Shown in pieces: positions 36,464 to 45,552 of a stretch of 56,241 bases of DNA. The stretch spans positions 1 through 56,241 of the forward strand of contig NZ_NPJG01000053.1 of the NCBI RefSeq assembly GCF_002251245.1. The letters are read 5' to 3'. This DNA is from Prevotella sp. P5-92 (GTDB lineage: Bacteria; Bacteroidota; Bacteroidia; Bacteroidales; Bacteroidaceae). Numbering within the stretch: position 1 is the stretch's first letter; each line of letters opens with the position of its first letter. The notes under the pieces are model-generated. The model did not search any database. It saw nothing but the letters and a program-made list of their open reading frames with translations, and was not told where the DNA came from. Made by a program: the position numbers and the translations under genes.

Positions 36464-38224
36464 TTAATCTTGACGTAAGTCAACCTTAAGTTGCAGTTCT
36501 TCAAGCTGTTTTGGGTCTAGCTCGCCTGGTGCATCGAGCATCACATCACGTCCGCTATTATTCTTCGGGAAGGCAATGCAGTCGCGTATGGAGTCAAGTC
36601 CAGCCATGATGCTTACGAACCTGTCGAGTCCGAAGGCGAGACCAGCGTGAGGTGGCGCTCCATATTTGAAGGCGTTGATCAGGAAGCCGAACTGTGCCAT
36701 GGCGCGCTCTGGTGTGAAACCGAGGATATTGAACATCTTTTCCTGTAGCTTTCCGTCATGGATACGCAGGCTTCCTCCTCCCACCTCGATGCCGTTGCAC
36801 ACGAAGTCGTATGCCTTGGCGCGAACCTGTTCTGGATGCTCGTCGAGCAGTGGTATATCGTCAGGGTTAGGCATGGTGAACGGGTGGTGTGTAGCCATGA
36901 GTCGCTGCTCCTCGTCGCTCCATTCGAACAGAGGGAAATCGACAATCCAGAGACATTCAAACTTGTTCTTGTCGCGAAGTCCGAGACGATCGCCCATTTC
37001 AAGTCGCAAGGTGCAGAGTTGTGTGCGAGTTTTGTTGGTCTTTTCGCCGCTGAGTATGAGTACGAGGTCGCCATCCTTTGCGCCCATCTTCTCTTTTACC
37101 TTCAGGAGTTGTTCGGGAGTGTAGAACTTGTCGATGCTTGACTTAATAGTTCCGTCTTCGTTATACTTGATATATACCAATCCCTTTGCGCCCACCTGTG
37201 GACGTTTGACAAAGTCGGTGAGTTGGTCGAGTTGTTTTCTTGTGTAATTGGCGCATCCAGGCACACAGATACCTCCGATATATTCAGCCTGGTCGAATAC
37301 GGCAAACGCACCGGTCTTCAACACATCCATAAGTTCCACAAACTCCATTCCGAATCTGAGGTCGGGCTTGTCGCTACCGAAGCGTCTCATAGCTTCGTGC
37401 CATGTCATCTGCTGGAGCTTTGCTGGCAGTTCCACACCGCGTACTTCCTTGAACAGAGTCCGTGCCATATCCTCGAAGAGGTTGATCACGTCTTCTTGGT
37501 CAACGAAGCTCATCTCGCAGTCGATCTGTGTGAATTCAGGCTGGCGGTCGGCTCTTAGGTCTTCGTCCCTGAAGCATTTTGCAATTTGGAAATAGCGGTC
37601 AAATCCGCTGACCATAAGCAGCTGCTTGAGTGTCTGTGGGCTCTGTGGCAGGGCGTAGAACTGTCCTGGATTCATACGTGAAGGCACCACGAAGTCGCGT
37701 GCTCCTTCAGGAGTGGATCCGATGAGGATAGGCGTTTCCACCTCGATAAAGTCTTTTGAATCGAGGAAGTTGCGTATGATGATAGTCATACGGTGTCGGA
37801 GTTCAAGATTTTTTCTCACGCAGCCACGTCGTAGGTCAAGATAGCGGTATTTCATACGAATGTCGTCACCGCCGTCGGTATTGTCCTCGATTGTGAAAGG
37901 AGGAGTGACACTTGTGCTGAGGATGTTGAGTTGCGAAACGATGATTTCGATTTCTCCTGTAGGAATGTTTTTATTCTTGCTCTCGCGCTCGCTTACGCTT
38001 CCGGTCACCTGTATGCAGTATTCACGTCCGAGTTTGTTGGCACGTTCACACAGTTCGGCATCGGTAGCCTCGTTGAACACGAGCTGCGTGATGCCGTAAC
38101 GGTCGCGCAGGTCAACGAATGTCATTCCGCCCATTTTTCTTGTGCGTTGAACCCATCCGGCTAAGGTTACTGTATTGCCGGCATTAGAGAGTCGTAGCTC
38201 TCCACAAGTATTCGTTCTATACAT
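36464..38224 (-). CDS. aspS: aspartyl-tRNA synthetase
   Basis: AspS charges tRNA-Asp. The 586-residue class II enzyme has an N-terminal anticodon-binding OB fold ([26 protein letters not shown]), motif 2 [18 protein letters not shown], the bacterial GAD insertion and motif 3 [10 protein letters not shown]. Full length is normal. It lies 20 bp downstream of the BrkB-family gene and is probably co-transcribed with it. Confidence 0.97.
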   Translation of the reverse strand: MYRTNTCGELRLSNAGNTVTLAGWVQRTRKMGGMTFVDLRDRYGITQLVFNEATDAELCERANKLGREYCIQVTGSVSERESKNKNIPTGEIEIIVSQLNILSTSVTPPFTIEDNTDGGDDIRMKYRYLDLRRGCVRKNLELRHRMTIIIRNFLDSKDFIEVETPILIGSTPEGARDFVVPSRMNPGQFYALPQSPQTLKQLLMVSGFDRYFQIAKCFRDEDLRADRQPEFTQIDCEMSFVDQEDVINLFEDMARTLFKEVRGVELPAKLQQMTWHEAMRRFGSDKPDLRFGMEFVELMDVLKTGAFAVFDQAEYIGGICVPGCANYTRKQLDQLTDFVKRPQVGAKGLVYIKYNEDGTIKSSIDKFYTPEQLLKVKEKMGAKDGDLVLILSGEKTNKTRTQLCTLRLEMGDRLGLRDKNKFECLWIVDFPLFEWSDEEQRLMATHHPFTMPNPDDIPLLDEHPEQVRAKAYDFVCNGIEVGGGSLRIHDGKLQEKMFNILGFTPERAMAQFGFLINAFKYGAPPHAGLAFGLDRFVSIMAGLDSIRDCIAFPKNNSGRDVMLDAPGELDPKQLEELQLKVDLRQD

Positions 38225-38244
38225 ATTGATATTTTTATGTTATT

Positions 38245-39516
38245 TTATATTGTTTTGTCTAAGATGTCTCTCAATTTCAAATCTTTGGCAGCCTGTATAT
38301 AGTTGAAGCGAATGGAGATGGCTTTCTTCCATCCTTCGGTCTTTATCAGCTCCTGAGGAAGCGATATTTTCCATTGTCCCTTTGATTCGAGATGGTCTAT
38401 CATGGTTGCCATTGTGAGTTTGTCGCTACTAATTGCGGGAAGATAGCGAGTCAGTTCCCCTTTCTCGTCTGTTGACACTTCGCACACGAGTTTCGCTTCC
38501 TGCATTTCGTAGAGCAAGTCGTTGACGATGCGTATTGGAATCTTGGTTATGTCGCGTAATTCAGGTGCTGAGAATGGTCTTTCGCCATTGTCGTGTTGTC
38601 TGCAGAGGTAAGCCAACATCAATGCACAGAGCATCAGTTTATAGCGGTGTGAGATGTCCTCGGTAGTCGCGTTGAGGTCGTAGTAATCCACATTCTGGCT
38701 TGTATAGCAAAGCTCGACGCCGAAGAGGCAAATGGTCCAGCTGATCTGTACCCACAACATAAACATTGGCAATGCGGCAAATGAGCCGTAGATGGCGTTG
38801 TAGCTTGAGACCCATATCTGTGAGTTGATGTAGGCGAACTGAAGTATCTGCATGGCTATTCCGGCGAGTATTCCCGGTGCTATGCAATGTGTGATTCTCA
38901 CATGCGTGTTAGGCACGAAGACATAGAGTCCGATAAACATCAGCGACATGACGATGAACGGAATCATGTTTATCAGTATTTTCACTGTAGGAGTCAGTAC
39001 AGCCATCTGCGGTAAAAGTCCGGCAATGGTGGCAAGGAAGAAGCTCAATCCCGACATCAGCACGACGGCTATTGGGCAAAGGAAGAGCATGGCCAGATAG
39101 TCGGTGACTGTGCGGAAGAGCGAGCGTTGACGTTTTATGTGCCAAATGCCGTTGAACACCCGTTCGATATTTATGACGAGCATCAGTACTGTGTAGAGCA
39201 TCACCACGAGTCCTACGCCGAGAAATACTCCGCTGCGCGTGTGTATGAGATAGCTGTTGACGAATCCTATCAACGTGTCGGCCACTGCGGGTTGTGAACT
39301 GAATGCATCGCGAAACCACACTTCGATATACTTGCTGTAACCGAACCCCCTTGCCACGGCGAAAACCACGGCCATGATGGGAACGACAGCAAGCAGGGTG
39401 GAGTAGGTGAGAGCCGAAGCTTCGCTCATGACACCCTTTGCGGTGAAAAAGTTCACCGCAAGCATTAGCCTTCGCCACGTCTTAGTAGCAATACTTTTCA
39501 TTGTGTCAAGATACAT
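38245..39516 (-). CDS. YihY/BrkB-family membrane protein
   Basis: The protein starts at ATG 39516 (423 aa) or ATG 39501; the GTG at 39525 is less likely. It has an N-terminal region with about six membrane helices containing EASALTYSTLLAVVPIMAVVFAVARGF and LLYTVLMLVINIERVFN, followed by a roughly 130-residue cytoplasmic tail with a winged-helix-like DITKIPIRIVNDLLYEM. The family was once called ribonuclease BN by error; its real function is unknown. It lies between rnpB and aspS on the same strand. Confidence 0.85.
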   Translation of the reverse strand: MYLDTMKSIATKTWRRLMLAVNFFTAKGVMSEASALTYSTLLAVVPIMAVVFAVARGFGYSKYIEVWFRDAFSSQPAVADTLIGFVNSYLIHTRSGVFLGVGLVVMLYTVLMLVINIERVFNGIWHIKRQRSLFRTVTDYLAMLFLCPIAVVLMSGLSFFLATIAGLLPQMAVLTPTVKILINMIPFIVMSLMFIGLYVFVPNTHVRITHCIAPGILAGIAMQILQFAYINSQIWVSSYNAIYGSFAALPMFMLWVQISWTICLFGVELCYTSQNVDYYDLNATTEDISHRYKLMLCALMLAYLCRQHDNGERPFSAPELRDITKIPIRIVNDLLYEMQEAKLVCEVSTDEKGELTRYLPAISSDKLTMATMIDHLESKGQWKISLPQELIKTEGWKKAISIRFNYIQAAKDLKLRDILDKTI

Positions 39517-39564
39517 TCCGGTCACATTATTTCATTGTTATGAAAAACATAGTTTCTCTAAAAA

Positions 39565-39953
39565 GGAAACACTGCCGCTATAAGCCGGGTTCTGTCCAGC
39601 AATGCGTGCATTGTTGTGCCTGTCATTTATCTAATCCGTATGTCACCACACGGCTTAAGCATTCTACCCTCCATCGTAGCCACGGGGCATTCGGGCGGAC
39701 GACCCTTTTAACGATGGTTTACATGAACTTGCAGCCTCCAGAAGGCACAGCCCGCCGATCGCCCGGCGGCTGGTGGTCTCTTACACCACCTTCTCACCCT
39801 TACTCCAAACGATATGGAGCGGTCGTTCTCTTCTGCCTGATCCTGCTGTCGCCAACAGCTTCTATTTTCGGAAGTGGAGTGTCCTGTGCTGCCCGGACTT
39901 TCCTCTCGTACACCAATATTTGTGTACCAGCGACAAGCCGCAGCAGTGTTTCC
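39565..39953 (-). ncRNA. rnpB: RNase P RNA
   Basis: This is the catalytic RNA that trims the 5' ends of pre-tRNAs. On the minus strand it opens with GGAAACACTGC and closes with GCAGTGTTTCC, giving an 11-bp P1 helix. The hallmark GAGGAAAGTCCGGGC lies near the 5' end and ACAGAACCCGGCTTAT near the 3' end; these pair in P4 and the universal core. Length about 389 nt, type A-like. Its promoter lies 5 nt upstream. Confidence 0.95.
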
Positions 39954-39957
39954 GAGT

Positions 39958-39989
39958 GCAAAGGTACTGCAAAAGAGTGGAAAAACAAA
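39958..39989 (-). promoter_or_regulatory. rnpB promoter
   Basis: On the minus strand TTTG at 39989-39986 and TACCTTTGC at 39966-39958 have a 19-nt spacer, a perfect consensus. Five bases after the -7 element the RNA begins with G at 39953. Confidence 0.8.
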
Positions 39990-40088
39990 ATAAATTGTGA
40001 TTTATTTTTTTTCCCGAGTGCAGCGTATCTTATTTAAAGGTACTGCAAAAGAGTGGAAAAACAAAATAAATTGTGATTTATTTTTTTT
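39960..40088. repeat. direct duplication of the rnpB promoter region
   Basis: A 53-bp stretch at 39960-40012 is repeated without mismatch at 40036-40088. CCGAGTGCA flanks both copies, with about 15 extra bases inserted beside the outer copy. The outer copy keeps the TTTG box but its -7 element reads TACCTTTAA. Confidence 0.9.
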
Positions 40089-40105
40089 TCCACAAGTTTT
40101 GTCTT

Positions 40106-42091
40106 TTATCTTTTTTCTTTTATATATCCGTGTCTATAGGCGTATAGCAATTCTTTAAGGTCTTTTATCTGTTCTCTCAGTTCGATGCCTTTGTCGGTGT
40201 CAGCCACGAGCATGCGGTGAGCCGACATCTCCACGATCTGAGTGGTGCTTTTAATGTCGGTTCCCTGTAGAATGGCTTCCTGTGTAGAGGTAAACGGTTC
40301 GTGCTGAACCAACTGGAATCCGCGGCTATGATATACGAGTGTGTATCCGGCGATGCCCGTTTCCTTGTGATAAGCCTCGCTGAATCCTCCGTCTATCACC
40401 ATCAGTCGGCCGTTGGCCTTTATGGGATTTTCTCCCTTCGAGGCATGCACAGGCACGTGTCCGTTGATGATGTGGCGATTGTTGCCTGTAACGCCGAAAG
40501 CGTCGAGGATGCGGTCGCACACCTCTTCGCTGTCACGCAGTTTGAAGTAGTTGCCTTTTTCCTCCTTGTATATTTCCTTGTCGGTGAGGAAATACCGTTC
40601 GAATGTAGCCATTTTTGACTTGTCGAACAGCGGGCTGTTTTTTCCGCACCAGAGATAGAGGAAGTAGTCGATGGCATGTTGCCGTTCGTCGTCTTCAGTA
40701 TCTGAGGCGAATGCAGATCGTATGAGTATGCCTATTCTCTGCATCAGTTCGCGTCCGCTATAGGATTTGTTATTGTAGAGTTCCACTTCTTTCAGTGTGC
40801 CGTCGTCGTTGAGAGGTATGGATGCGTGGAAGAGCAGGTTGCTGTTGTATATTGCATACATACATCCATGCGCGAGCAGTATGGAGATATGCTTGTTCAG
40901 TTTTTCGCTTGCGGCAAAGGAGTGGTGCAGCTTTTCCATCAGCAGTTCTTCCTCAGGAGTGAGTCGGTTGGGGTCAGAAGGATCGATGGTAGGGAAGTGG
41001 CAGCTTGTCATGTCATATTCCTTTCCTTCTATTGTGCATACTCCACGCTTATAGTCGATGCTGTTGAGGAGGCATCTGTTGTCCATCTCCCATTCTGGAT
41101 GTCGTCCTATTATCTTTGCCTCGGTCTTTAGTTGCAGCACAGCGATGGCCTTGTGCATTTTCGCCGTAAGGAGTTTTGTTTTCTCGTCCATCTCGTTGTT
41201 TTTCAACAGTTTTGGCATAAATTCCAGACAGGCATCTTCGGCGTAAGTCTCCATGGCGAATGTGGCGAGCGGCAGGAGGTTGATGCCATATCCCTCTTCG
41301 AGAGTGGTGAGGTTGGCATAGCGTAGCGACAGGCGCAGCACGTTGCAAATACATGCGTCGTTGCCGGCGCTCGCTCCCATCCAGAGGATGTCGTGATTGC
41401 CCCATTGAATGTCCCAGCTATGATATTGCTTCAGCGTGTCGAGGATGATGTGTGCTCCTTGTCCACGGTCGAAGATGTCGCCAAGGATATGCAGTTGGTC
41501 GATGGCGAGGCGCTGTATTACGTTACAGAGAGCTATGATAAAGTCGTCGGCTCGTCCTGTGGTGATGATGGTATCGACGATCACCTTGACGTATGCCGTT
41601 TTGTTCATGTCGTCGCTACGTTCGTGCAGTAGTTGCTCGATGACGTAACTGAAGTCAGCCGGCAGCGATTTTCTTACTTTCGAGCGAGTGTATTTGCTGC
41701 TGACGTCTCGGCATACCCTCACTAGCTGGTAGATAGTGATATGATACCAGTCTTCGATGTCTTCGTCCGACTCTTTCACGAGTTCGAGTTTCTCTTCCGG
41801 GTAATAAATGAGTGTGCAAAGTTCTTTTTTCTCGCTTTCTCTTATCTCGCTTCCGAACAGTTCGTTGACTTTTCGCTTGATGTTTCCCGATGCGTTTTTC
41901 AGGATATGTCTGAACGCCTGGTATTCTCCGTGAAGGTCGGCGAGGAAGTGCTCGGTGCCTTTCGGCAGGTTGAGTATGGCCTCAAGGTTAATTATCTCGG
42001 TGCTTGCTGCAGCTACCGAGGGAAACGACTGCGAGAGTAGATTAAGGTATCGCAGGTCTTTTTCGATGTCGTAATGAACAGATTGTTTCAT
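40106..42091 (-). CDS. fbp: fructose-1,6-bisphosphatase class III
   Basis: Fbp removes the 1-phosphate from fructose 1,6-bisphosphate in gluconeogenesis. The start is ATG 42091 (661 aa), which overlaps the upstream stop by 4 bp; a longer frame exists but is not homologous. Metallophosphatase motifs are present (FLADLHGEYQAF, LGDIFDRGQGAH, WGNHDILWMGA, INGHVPVHASKGENPIKANG). Class III Fbp is typical of Firmicutes and Bacteroidetes. It is the last gene of a long minus-strand run. Confidence 0.93.
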   Translation of the reverse strand: MKQSVHYDIEKDLRYLNLLSQSFPSVAAASTEIINLEAILNLPKGTEHFLADLHGEYQAFRHILKNASGNIKRKVNELFGSEIRESEKKELCTLIYYPEEKLELVKESDEDIEDWYHITIYQLVRVCRDVSSKYTRSKVRKSLPADFSYVIEQLLHERSDDMNKTAYVKVIVDTIITTGRADDFIIALCNVIQRLAIDQLHILGDIFDRGQGAHIILDTLKQYHSWDIQWGNHDILWMGASAGNDACICNVLRLSLRYANLTTLEEGYGINLLPLATFAMETYAEDACLEFMPKLLKNNEMDEKTKLLTAKMHKAIAVLQLKTEAKIIGRHPEWEMDNRCLLNSIDYKRGVCTIEGKEYDMTSCHFPTIDPSDPNRLTPEEELLMEKLHHSFAASEKLNKHISILLAHGCMYAIYNSNLLFHASIPLNDDGTLKEVELYNNKSYSGRELMQRIGILIRSAFASDTEDDERQHAIDYFLYLWCGKNSPLFDKSKMATFERYFLTDKEIYKEEKGNYFKLRDSEEVCDRILDAFGVTGNNRHIINGHVPVHASKGENPIKANGRLMVIDGGFSEAYHKETGIAGYTLVYHSRGFQLVQHEPFTSTQEAILQGTDIKSTTQIVEMSAHRMLVADTDKGIELREQIKDLKELLYAYRHGYIKEKR

Positions 42092-43200
42092 ATTTTGAGT
42101 TGTGAAGATAATTGTCTGAATATTTTTTTTGTCGTCCGGTCGTATAGTGTCGGGACCACGAGAAATCCTTCGGGCAGTTTGAACGAAGTCGTCACGAGAG
42201 CCATTAGTCGTCGTGCCCATTTTGTCATTTGCCGGTCGTCGAGCAGGTATCTGAGTTCGTCCTCGTCGGTTTTCAGTTTGTAGAGCATGTCTGTGAGATT
42301 GACGATGTCGAGAATACCAATTTTGTTTTTCTGAATTTTCCTTATGATCTTTCCGAAGGCTTCGACGATGCTCGTCGGAGTGTGTAGTCCTGTATTGTCG
42401 GTGGTCAGTGTCAGCAGGGTGACATAGTCGTTAGTCCCGTTGTCTTGCCTTTTTGGTGGGTAGATGGCTATCGTTTCGGGATTACATTCCGGCATTGTCG
42501 TCCCGAGTATTCTTGCTCCACGGGCGATGTGTTTGAGAGTATGTGTGAGAAAACCATAAAGCTCTATCTGCCTCCATTGCTGTGTGGTGAGGTTTCTCAC
42601 GATGGCAGCCTCTTCTTCGCTGGTCCATCGTGTGTCGGCGGTGATGGCAGTCTTGCATAGTATTGTTATGGCGTCGTGTGTCTCATTGTCCATTATCTCA
42701 GTGACATTACTGTCAAGCACCTTTTGGTAGATGCTGATGGTCTTCTGTGCCATCTCCTCGTCGGTGGTGGCGCTTGTAAACAAGGAGCAGGCGATGGTTT
42801 CCACCCGTTTGTTTGCCTTGTATCTTTCCACTGCCTCCCGTTCCATTTTTCCCATCACGATGGTAGCATACGACGTTGCGAAGAGTCTCAACTTTTGGGG
42901 TATGAGAAGAGACGAGATAACGTTTGCTCGTGCCATCACCCACGGTTCTATGTCGCCGTGTGGTGTGAGAACGATGCGTGTGTGATATTGTCGTGCCAAG
43001 GCATATACTTTGCCCACGCTTCTGTGCCAGCATCCATGGATATTGATTATGTCGGCCTTTTCTTTCGAGAGTTCTTCGTTCAGATGGTTTATCGAGTTTG
43101 CGCATCGGCACACTATTCTCCCCTCCATCGACTTGCAGAGAGTGTCGATGTATTCGGCGATAATGCTGTCGCCAGTCGGGTTATAGTGTATGATGTTCAT
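42088..43200 (-). CDS. glycosyltransferase-like protein with degenerate C-terminus
   Basis: The first 180 of 370 residues resemble the acceptor half of GT-B enzymes (IINIHGCWHRSVGKVYALARQY, VLTPHGDIEPWVMARANV, ATSYATIVMGKMEREAVERY). The second half does not show the donor-binding E-x7-E region and is instead helical and charged. It may be a divergent or inactive glycosyltransferase or a fusion of unknown kind. It overlaps both neighbours by ATGA, so it is tightly coupled to a GT2 gene and fbp. Confidence 0.55.
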   Translation of the reverse strand: MNIIHYNPTGDSIIAEYIDTLCKSMEGRIVCRCANSINHLNEELSKEKADIINIHGCWHRSVGKVYALARQYHTRIVLTPHGDIEPWVMARANVISSLLIPQKLRLFATSYATIVMGKMEREAVERYKANKRVETIACSLFTSATTDEEMAQKTISIYQKVLDSNVTEIMDNETHDAITILCKTAITADTRWTSEEEAAIVRNLTTQQWRQIELYGFLTHTLKHIARGARILGTTMPECNPETIAIYPPKRQDNGTNDYVTLLTLTTDNTGLHTPTSIVEAFGKIIRKIQKNKIGILDIVNLTDMLYKLKTDEDELRYLLDDRQMTKWARRLMALVTTSFKLPEGFLVVPTLYDRTTKKIFRQLSSQLKI

Positions 43201-44348
43201 CGTCTGTAGAAGTCGTATTTGTCACATCTTGAGTGTTTTATCTTCAGCCAGATGTCGCGCCACATTATCGTTGACACGAGTAATGGCACTTTCCATGGAC
43301 TGATTGTCTCTCCGGCATCTTTCATGGCCTTTGATGCGGTGAAGACCTTAGCGGCATAGGTGAGAATCATGAACAGCGCGGCTGCCAGTGCCATGTCGTA
43401 TCGTTGCGTGGATAGTCCAGCTGCCAATACCGCAATTTGCGCAATGATATTGATGTGCTGTAACGCTGTGTCGGCGCGTTTCAAGAATGAGTAGGCGAAG
43501 CCGTTGTCAAGATACTTTCTCGTCTCGATGAAATAGAGATGATCGTTGATCCACGATTTTTTTGTGGGTGCGTCTTGTATCATGGTAGCCTTGAGAGAGT
43601 CAGCCACGACAGCTTTCCCTTTTTTGCCATATTCGTTTGCGAGGAAGTCGTATTCGCCTCTTAGCAGTTTGAGGCTGGCAAGGAATCCGTTCCCCTCTAT
43701 GAATCTCTTCCGTCGGAACATCATGTTGTGCCCCTGATAAGCATAGACGTCACGTTTCTGCGCCTCATACGCGTTTCTCCACCAGCAGATGATGCGTTCC
43801 ACCCGTTCGTAGTCGGTGGCGTTGACGTCGTATCGTGTGGCTCCGAGCACGAGTTCGGTGTCATGAGAGCAATGCTGTGCCATGGCCTTCAGCCATTGGT
43901 TGTCGGCAGGATGGCAGTCGGCGTCGGTGAAAAGAATCCATTCGTGTCTTGCCGCTTTCACTCCTATGGTGAGTGCCAGTTTGCGTCGGCTGACGTAGTG
44001 GCTTGAGTCAGGTATGAAAGTGACGTAGAGATTTTTGTGATTGTTCTTCAGGCGTTTGAGCACTTCAGCTGTTTCGTCGGTCGATGACTCGTCCACCACT
44101 ATCACCTCATATTCTCCTTGATAGTCTTGTGATAGCAGTAGTGGAAGGTTGCGCTCCGTCTCCACCTCGCCGTCGTGTACGGCGAGTACGATGGAGACAG
44201 AGGGCAATGTGTTGTCGTCACTGTCGGCGGCATTGTCGTTATTCTGCTGGCTTTTTGGTCTTCTCATCAGCGGCGATGCGATGATGTCGAGAATGCCCAG
44301 CATGGCGAGTGCTGCACAAATTATTATCGTCAGTGTGTCGAATGTCAT
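43197..44348 (-). CDS. membrane glycosyltransferase family 2
   Basis: The 383-residue protein has an N-terminal membrane helix, a GT-A domain (VSIVLAVHDGEVETERNLPLLL, VVDESSTDETAEVL, FTDADCHPAD as the DxD site, RRKRF near the acceptor site) and C-terminal membrane helices. This layout fits processive or lipid-linked sugar transferases. It begins 1 bp after the lysA stop and overlaps the next gene by 4 bp. Its product glycan is unknown. Confidence 0.85.
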   Translation of the reverse strand: MTFDTLTIIICAALAMLGILDIIASPLMRRPKSQQNNDNAADSDDNTLPSVSIVLAVHDGEVETERNLPLLLSQDYQGEYEVIVVDESSTDETAEVLKRLKNNHKNLYVTFIPDSSHYVSRRKLALTIGVKAARHEWILFTDADCHPADNQWLKAMAQHCSHDTELVLGATRYDVNATDYERVERIICWWRNAYEAQKRDVYAYQGHNMMFRRKRFIEGNGFLASLKLLRGEYDFLANEYGKKGKAVVADSLKATMIQDAPTKKSWINDHLYFIETRKYLDNGFAYSFLKRADTALQHINIIAQIAVLAAGLSTQRYDMALAAALFMILTYAAKVFTASKAMKDAGETISPWKVPLLVSTIMWRDIWLKIKHSRCDKYDFYRR

Positions 44349-44349
44349 A

Positions 44350-45516
44350 TCAGATATTGTTCATGTCTTCTGTCGTGTAGCCCTTAGGCAGCTGACGGCA
44401 GTTGTATTGCGAGGCCATGATCTCGCCGTAGGCTCCAGCCGAGCGTACGGCGATGAGATCGCCTCGCTTGGTGCTGTTGAGTTCAGTCTGTTTTGCGAAG
44501 ACGTCGCTCGACTCGCATATTGGACCCACCACGTCGTATGTCTCCATTGCCTCGTCGCTTGTGATGTTCTCTATCTTGTGGTAAGCCTGATAGAGAGCTG
44601 GACGAATGAGGTCGGTCATTCCCGCGTCAACGATGGCAAACTTCTTCACCTCGCCCTGTTTGATGTAGAGAGTGCGTGTGATGAGCGATCCGCACTGTCC
44701 CACTACGGCACGTCCCAGTTCGAAGTGCAGTTTTTGTCCTTTTCTGAGGTGCAGGTTGGCTGCGTATGTGTCGAAGAAAGCCTTGAAGTCAGGCACTGGT
44801 ACTCCGTCGGGGTTTTGGTAGTTGATGCCGAGTCCGCCTCCCACGTTGATATTCTTCACTACGATATTCTCACGTTCGAGTTCCTCTTGCAGTTCGTTGA
44901 CACGCAAGCAGAGTGCCTTGAAGTCGGTCATGTCGAGAATTTGCGAACCTATGTGGAAGTGAAGTCCCACAAACTCCACGTTGCTCATCTCCTGTGCCTT
45001 TCTTATCACAGCCACCATGTCTCTCATGGCGATACCGAATTTGTTTTCAGCCAGTCCGGTGGTGATGTTGGCATGAGTGTGTGCGCCCACGTTGGGGTTG
45101 ATGCGGAACGCCACTCGTGCCGTTTTCCCTTTTTCGGCAGCGAGCATGTTGATGACGTCGAGTTCGGCGAGGCTTTCCACGTTGAAGCAGAAGATGTCGG
45201 CATCGAGTCCGAGATTTATTTCCCAGTCGCTCTTGCCCACGCCTGCATATACGATGCCTTCGGGCTTGAATCCCGCCTTTATGGCGGCCTCTATCTCACC
45301 TCCGCTGACGCAGTCGGCTCCGAGTCCAGCTTTTCGTATTATACTGAGCAGCTGTTGGTTAGCGTTAGCCTTAACGGCATAGTGAACGCAGTATCCTTCG
45401 TGTTTTGCGGCTTCTTCCGCTATGGCGCTCAGTGTGCGGCGCAGTAGTGTAGTGTCGTAGTAGTAGAAAGGAGTCCTGATATTCTGGAACTTTTCTACGG
45501 GGAATTGACCTTTCAT
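44350..45516 (-). CDS. lysA: diaminopimelate decarboxylase
   Basis: LysA makes L-lysine from meso-diaminopimelate with PLP. The 388-residue fold-III enzyme has YAVKANANQQ with the PLP Lys, VSGGEIEAAIKAGF, GLHFHIGSQI, GGGLGINY and GPICESSDVF near the C-terminus, where the catalytic Cys lies. It follows the aspartokinase gene by 36 bp, so first and last steps of lysine synthesis are co-located. Confidence 0.94.
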   Translation of the reverse strand: MKGQFPVEKFQNIRTPFYYYDTTLLRRTLSAIAEEAAKHEGYCVHYAVKANANQQLLSIIRKAGLGADCVSGGEIEAAIKAGFKPEGIVYAGVGKSDWEINLGLDADIFCFNVESLAELDVINMLAAEKGKTARVAFRINPNVGAHTHANITTGLAENKFGIAMRDMVAVIRKAQEMSNVEFVGLHFHIGSQILDMTDFKALCLRVNELQEELERENIVVKNINVGGGLGINYQNPDGVPVPDFKAFFDTYAANLHLRKGQKLHFELGRAVVGQCGSLITRTLYIKQGEVKKFAIVDAGMTDLIRPALYQAYHKIENITSDEAMETYDVVGPICESSDVFAKQTELNSTKRGDLIAVRSAGAYGEIMASQYNCRQLPKGYTTEDMNNI

Positions 45517-45552
45517 AAGTCTTGTATTTGTTTTGTGTGAAAAATGTTTGTC

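Noticed and set aside
39501..40037. 178-codon frame on the plus strand
   Set aside because: It covers the RNase P RNA on the opposite strand, whose P1 helix and core motifs are clear.
40106..42220. 704-codon version of fbp
   Set aside because: The extra 43 codons overlap the upstream gene; the ATGA overlap at 42091 is the better start.
44149..45447. 432-codon frame on the plus strand
   Set aside because: Antisense to lysA and the GT2 gene, both of which have clear motifs; no domain in the opposite product.
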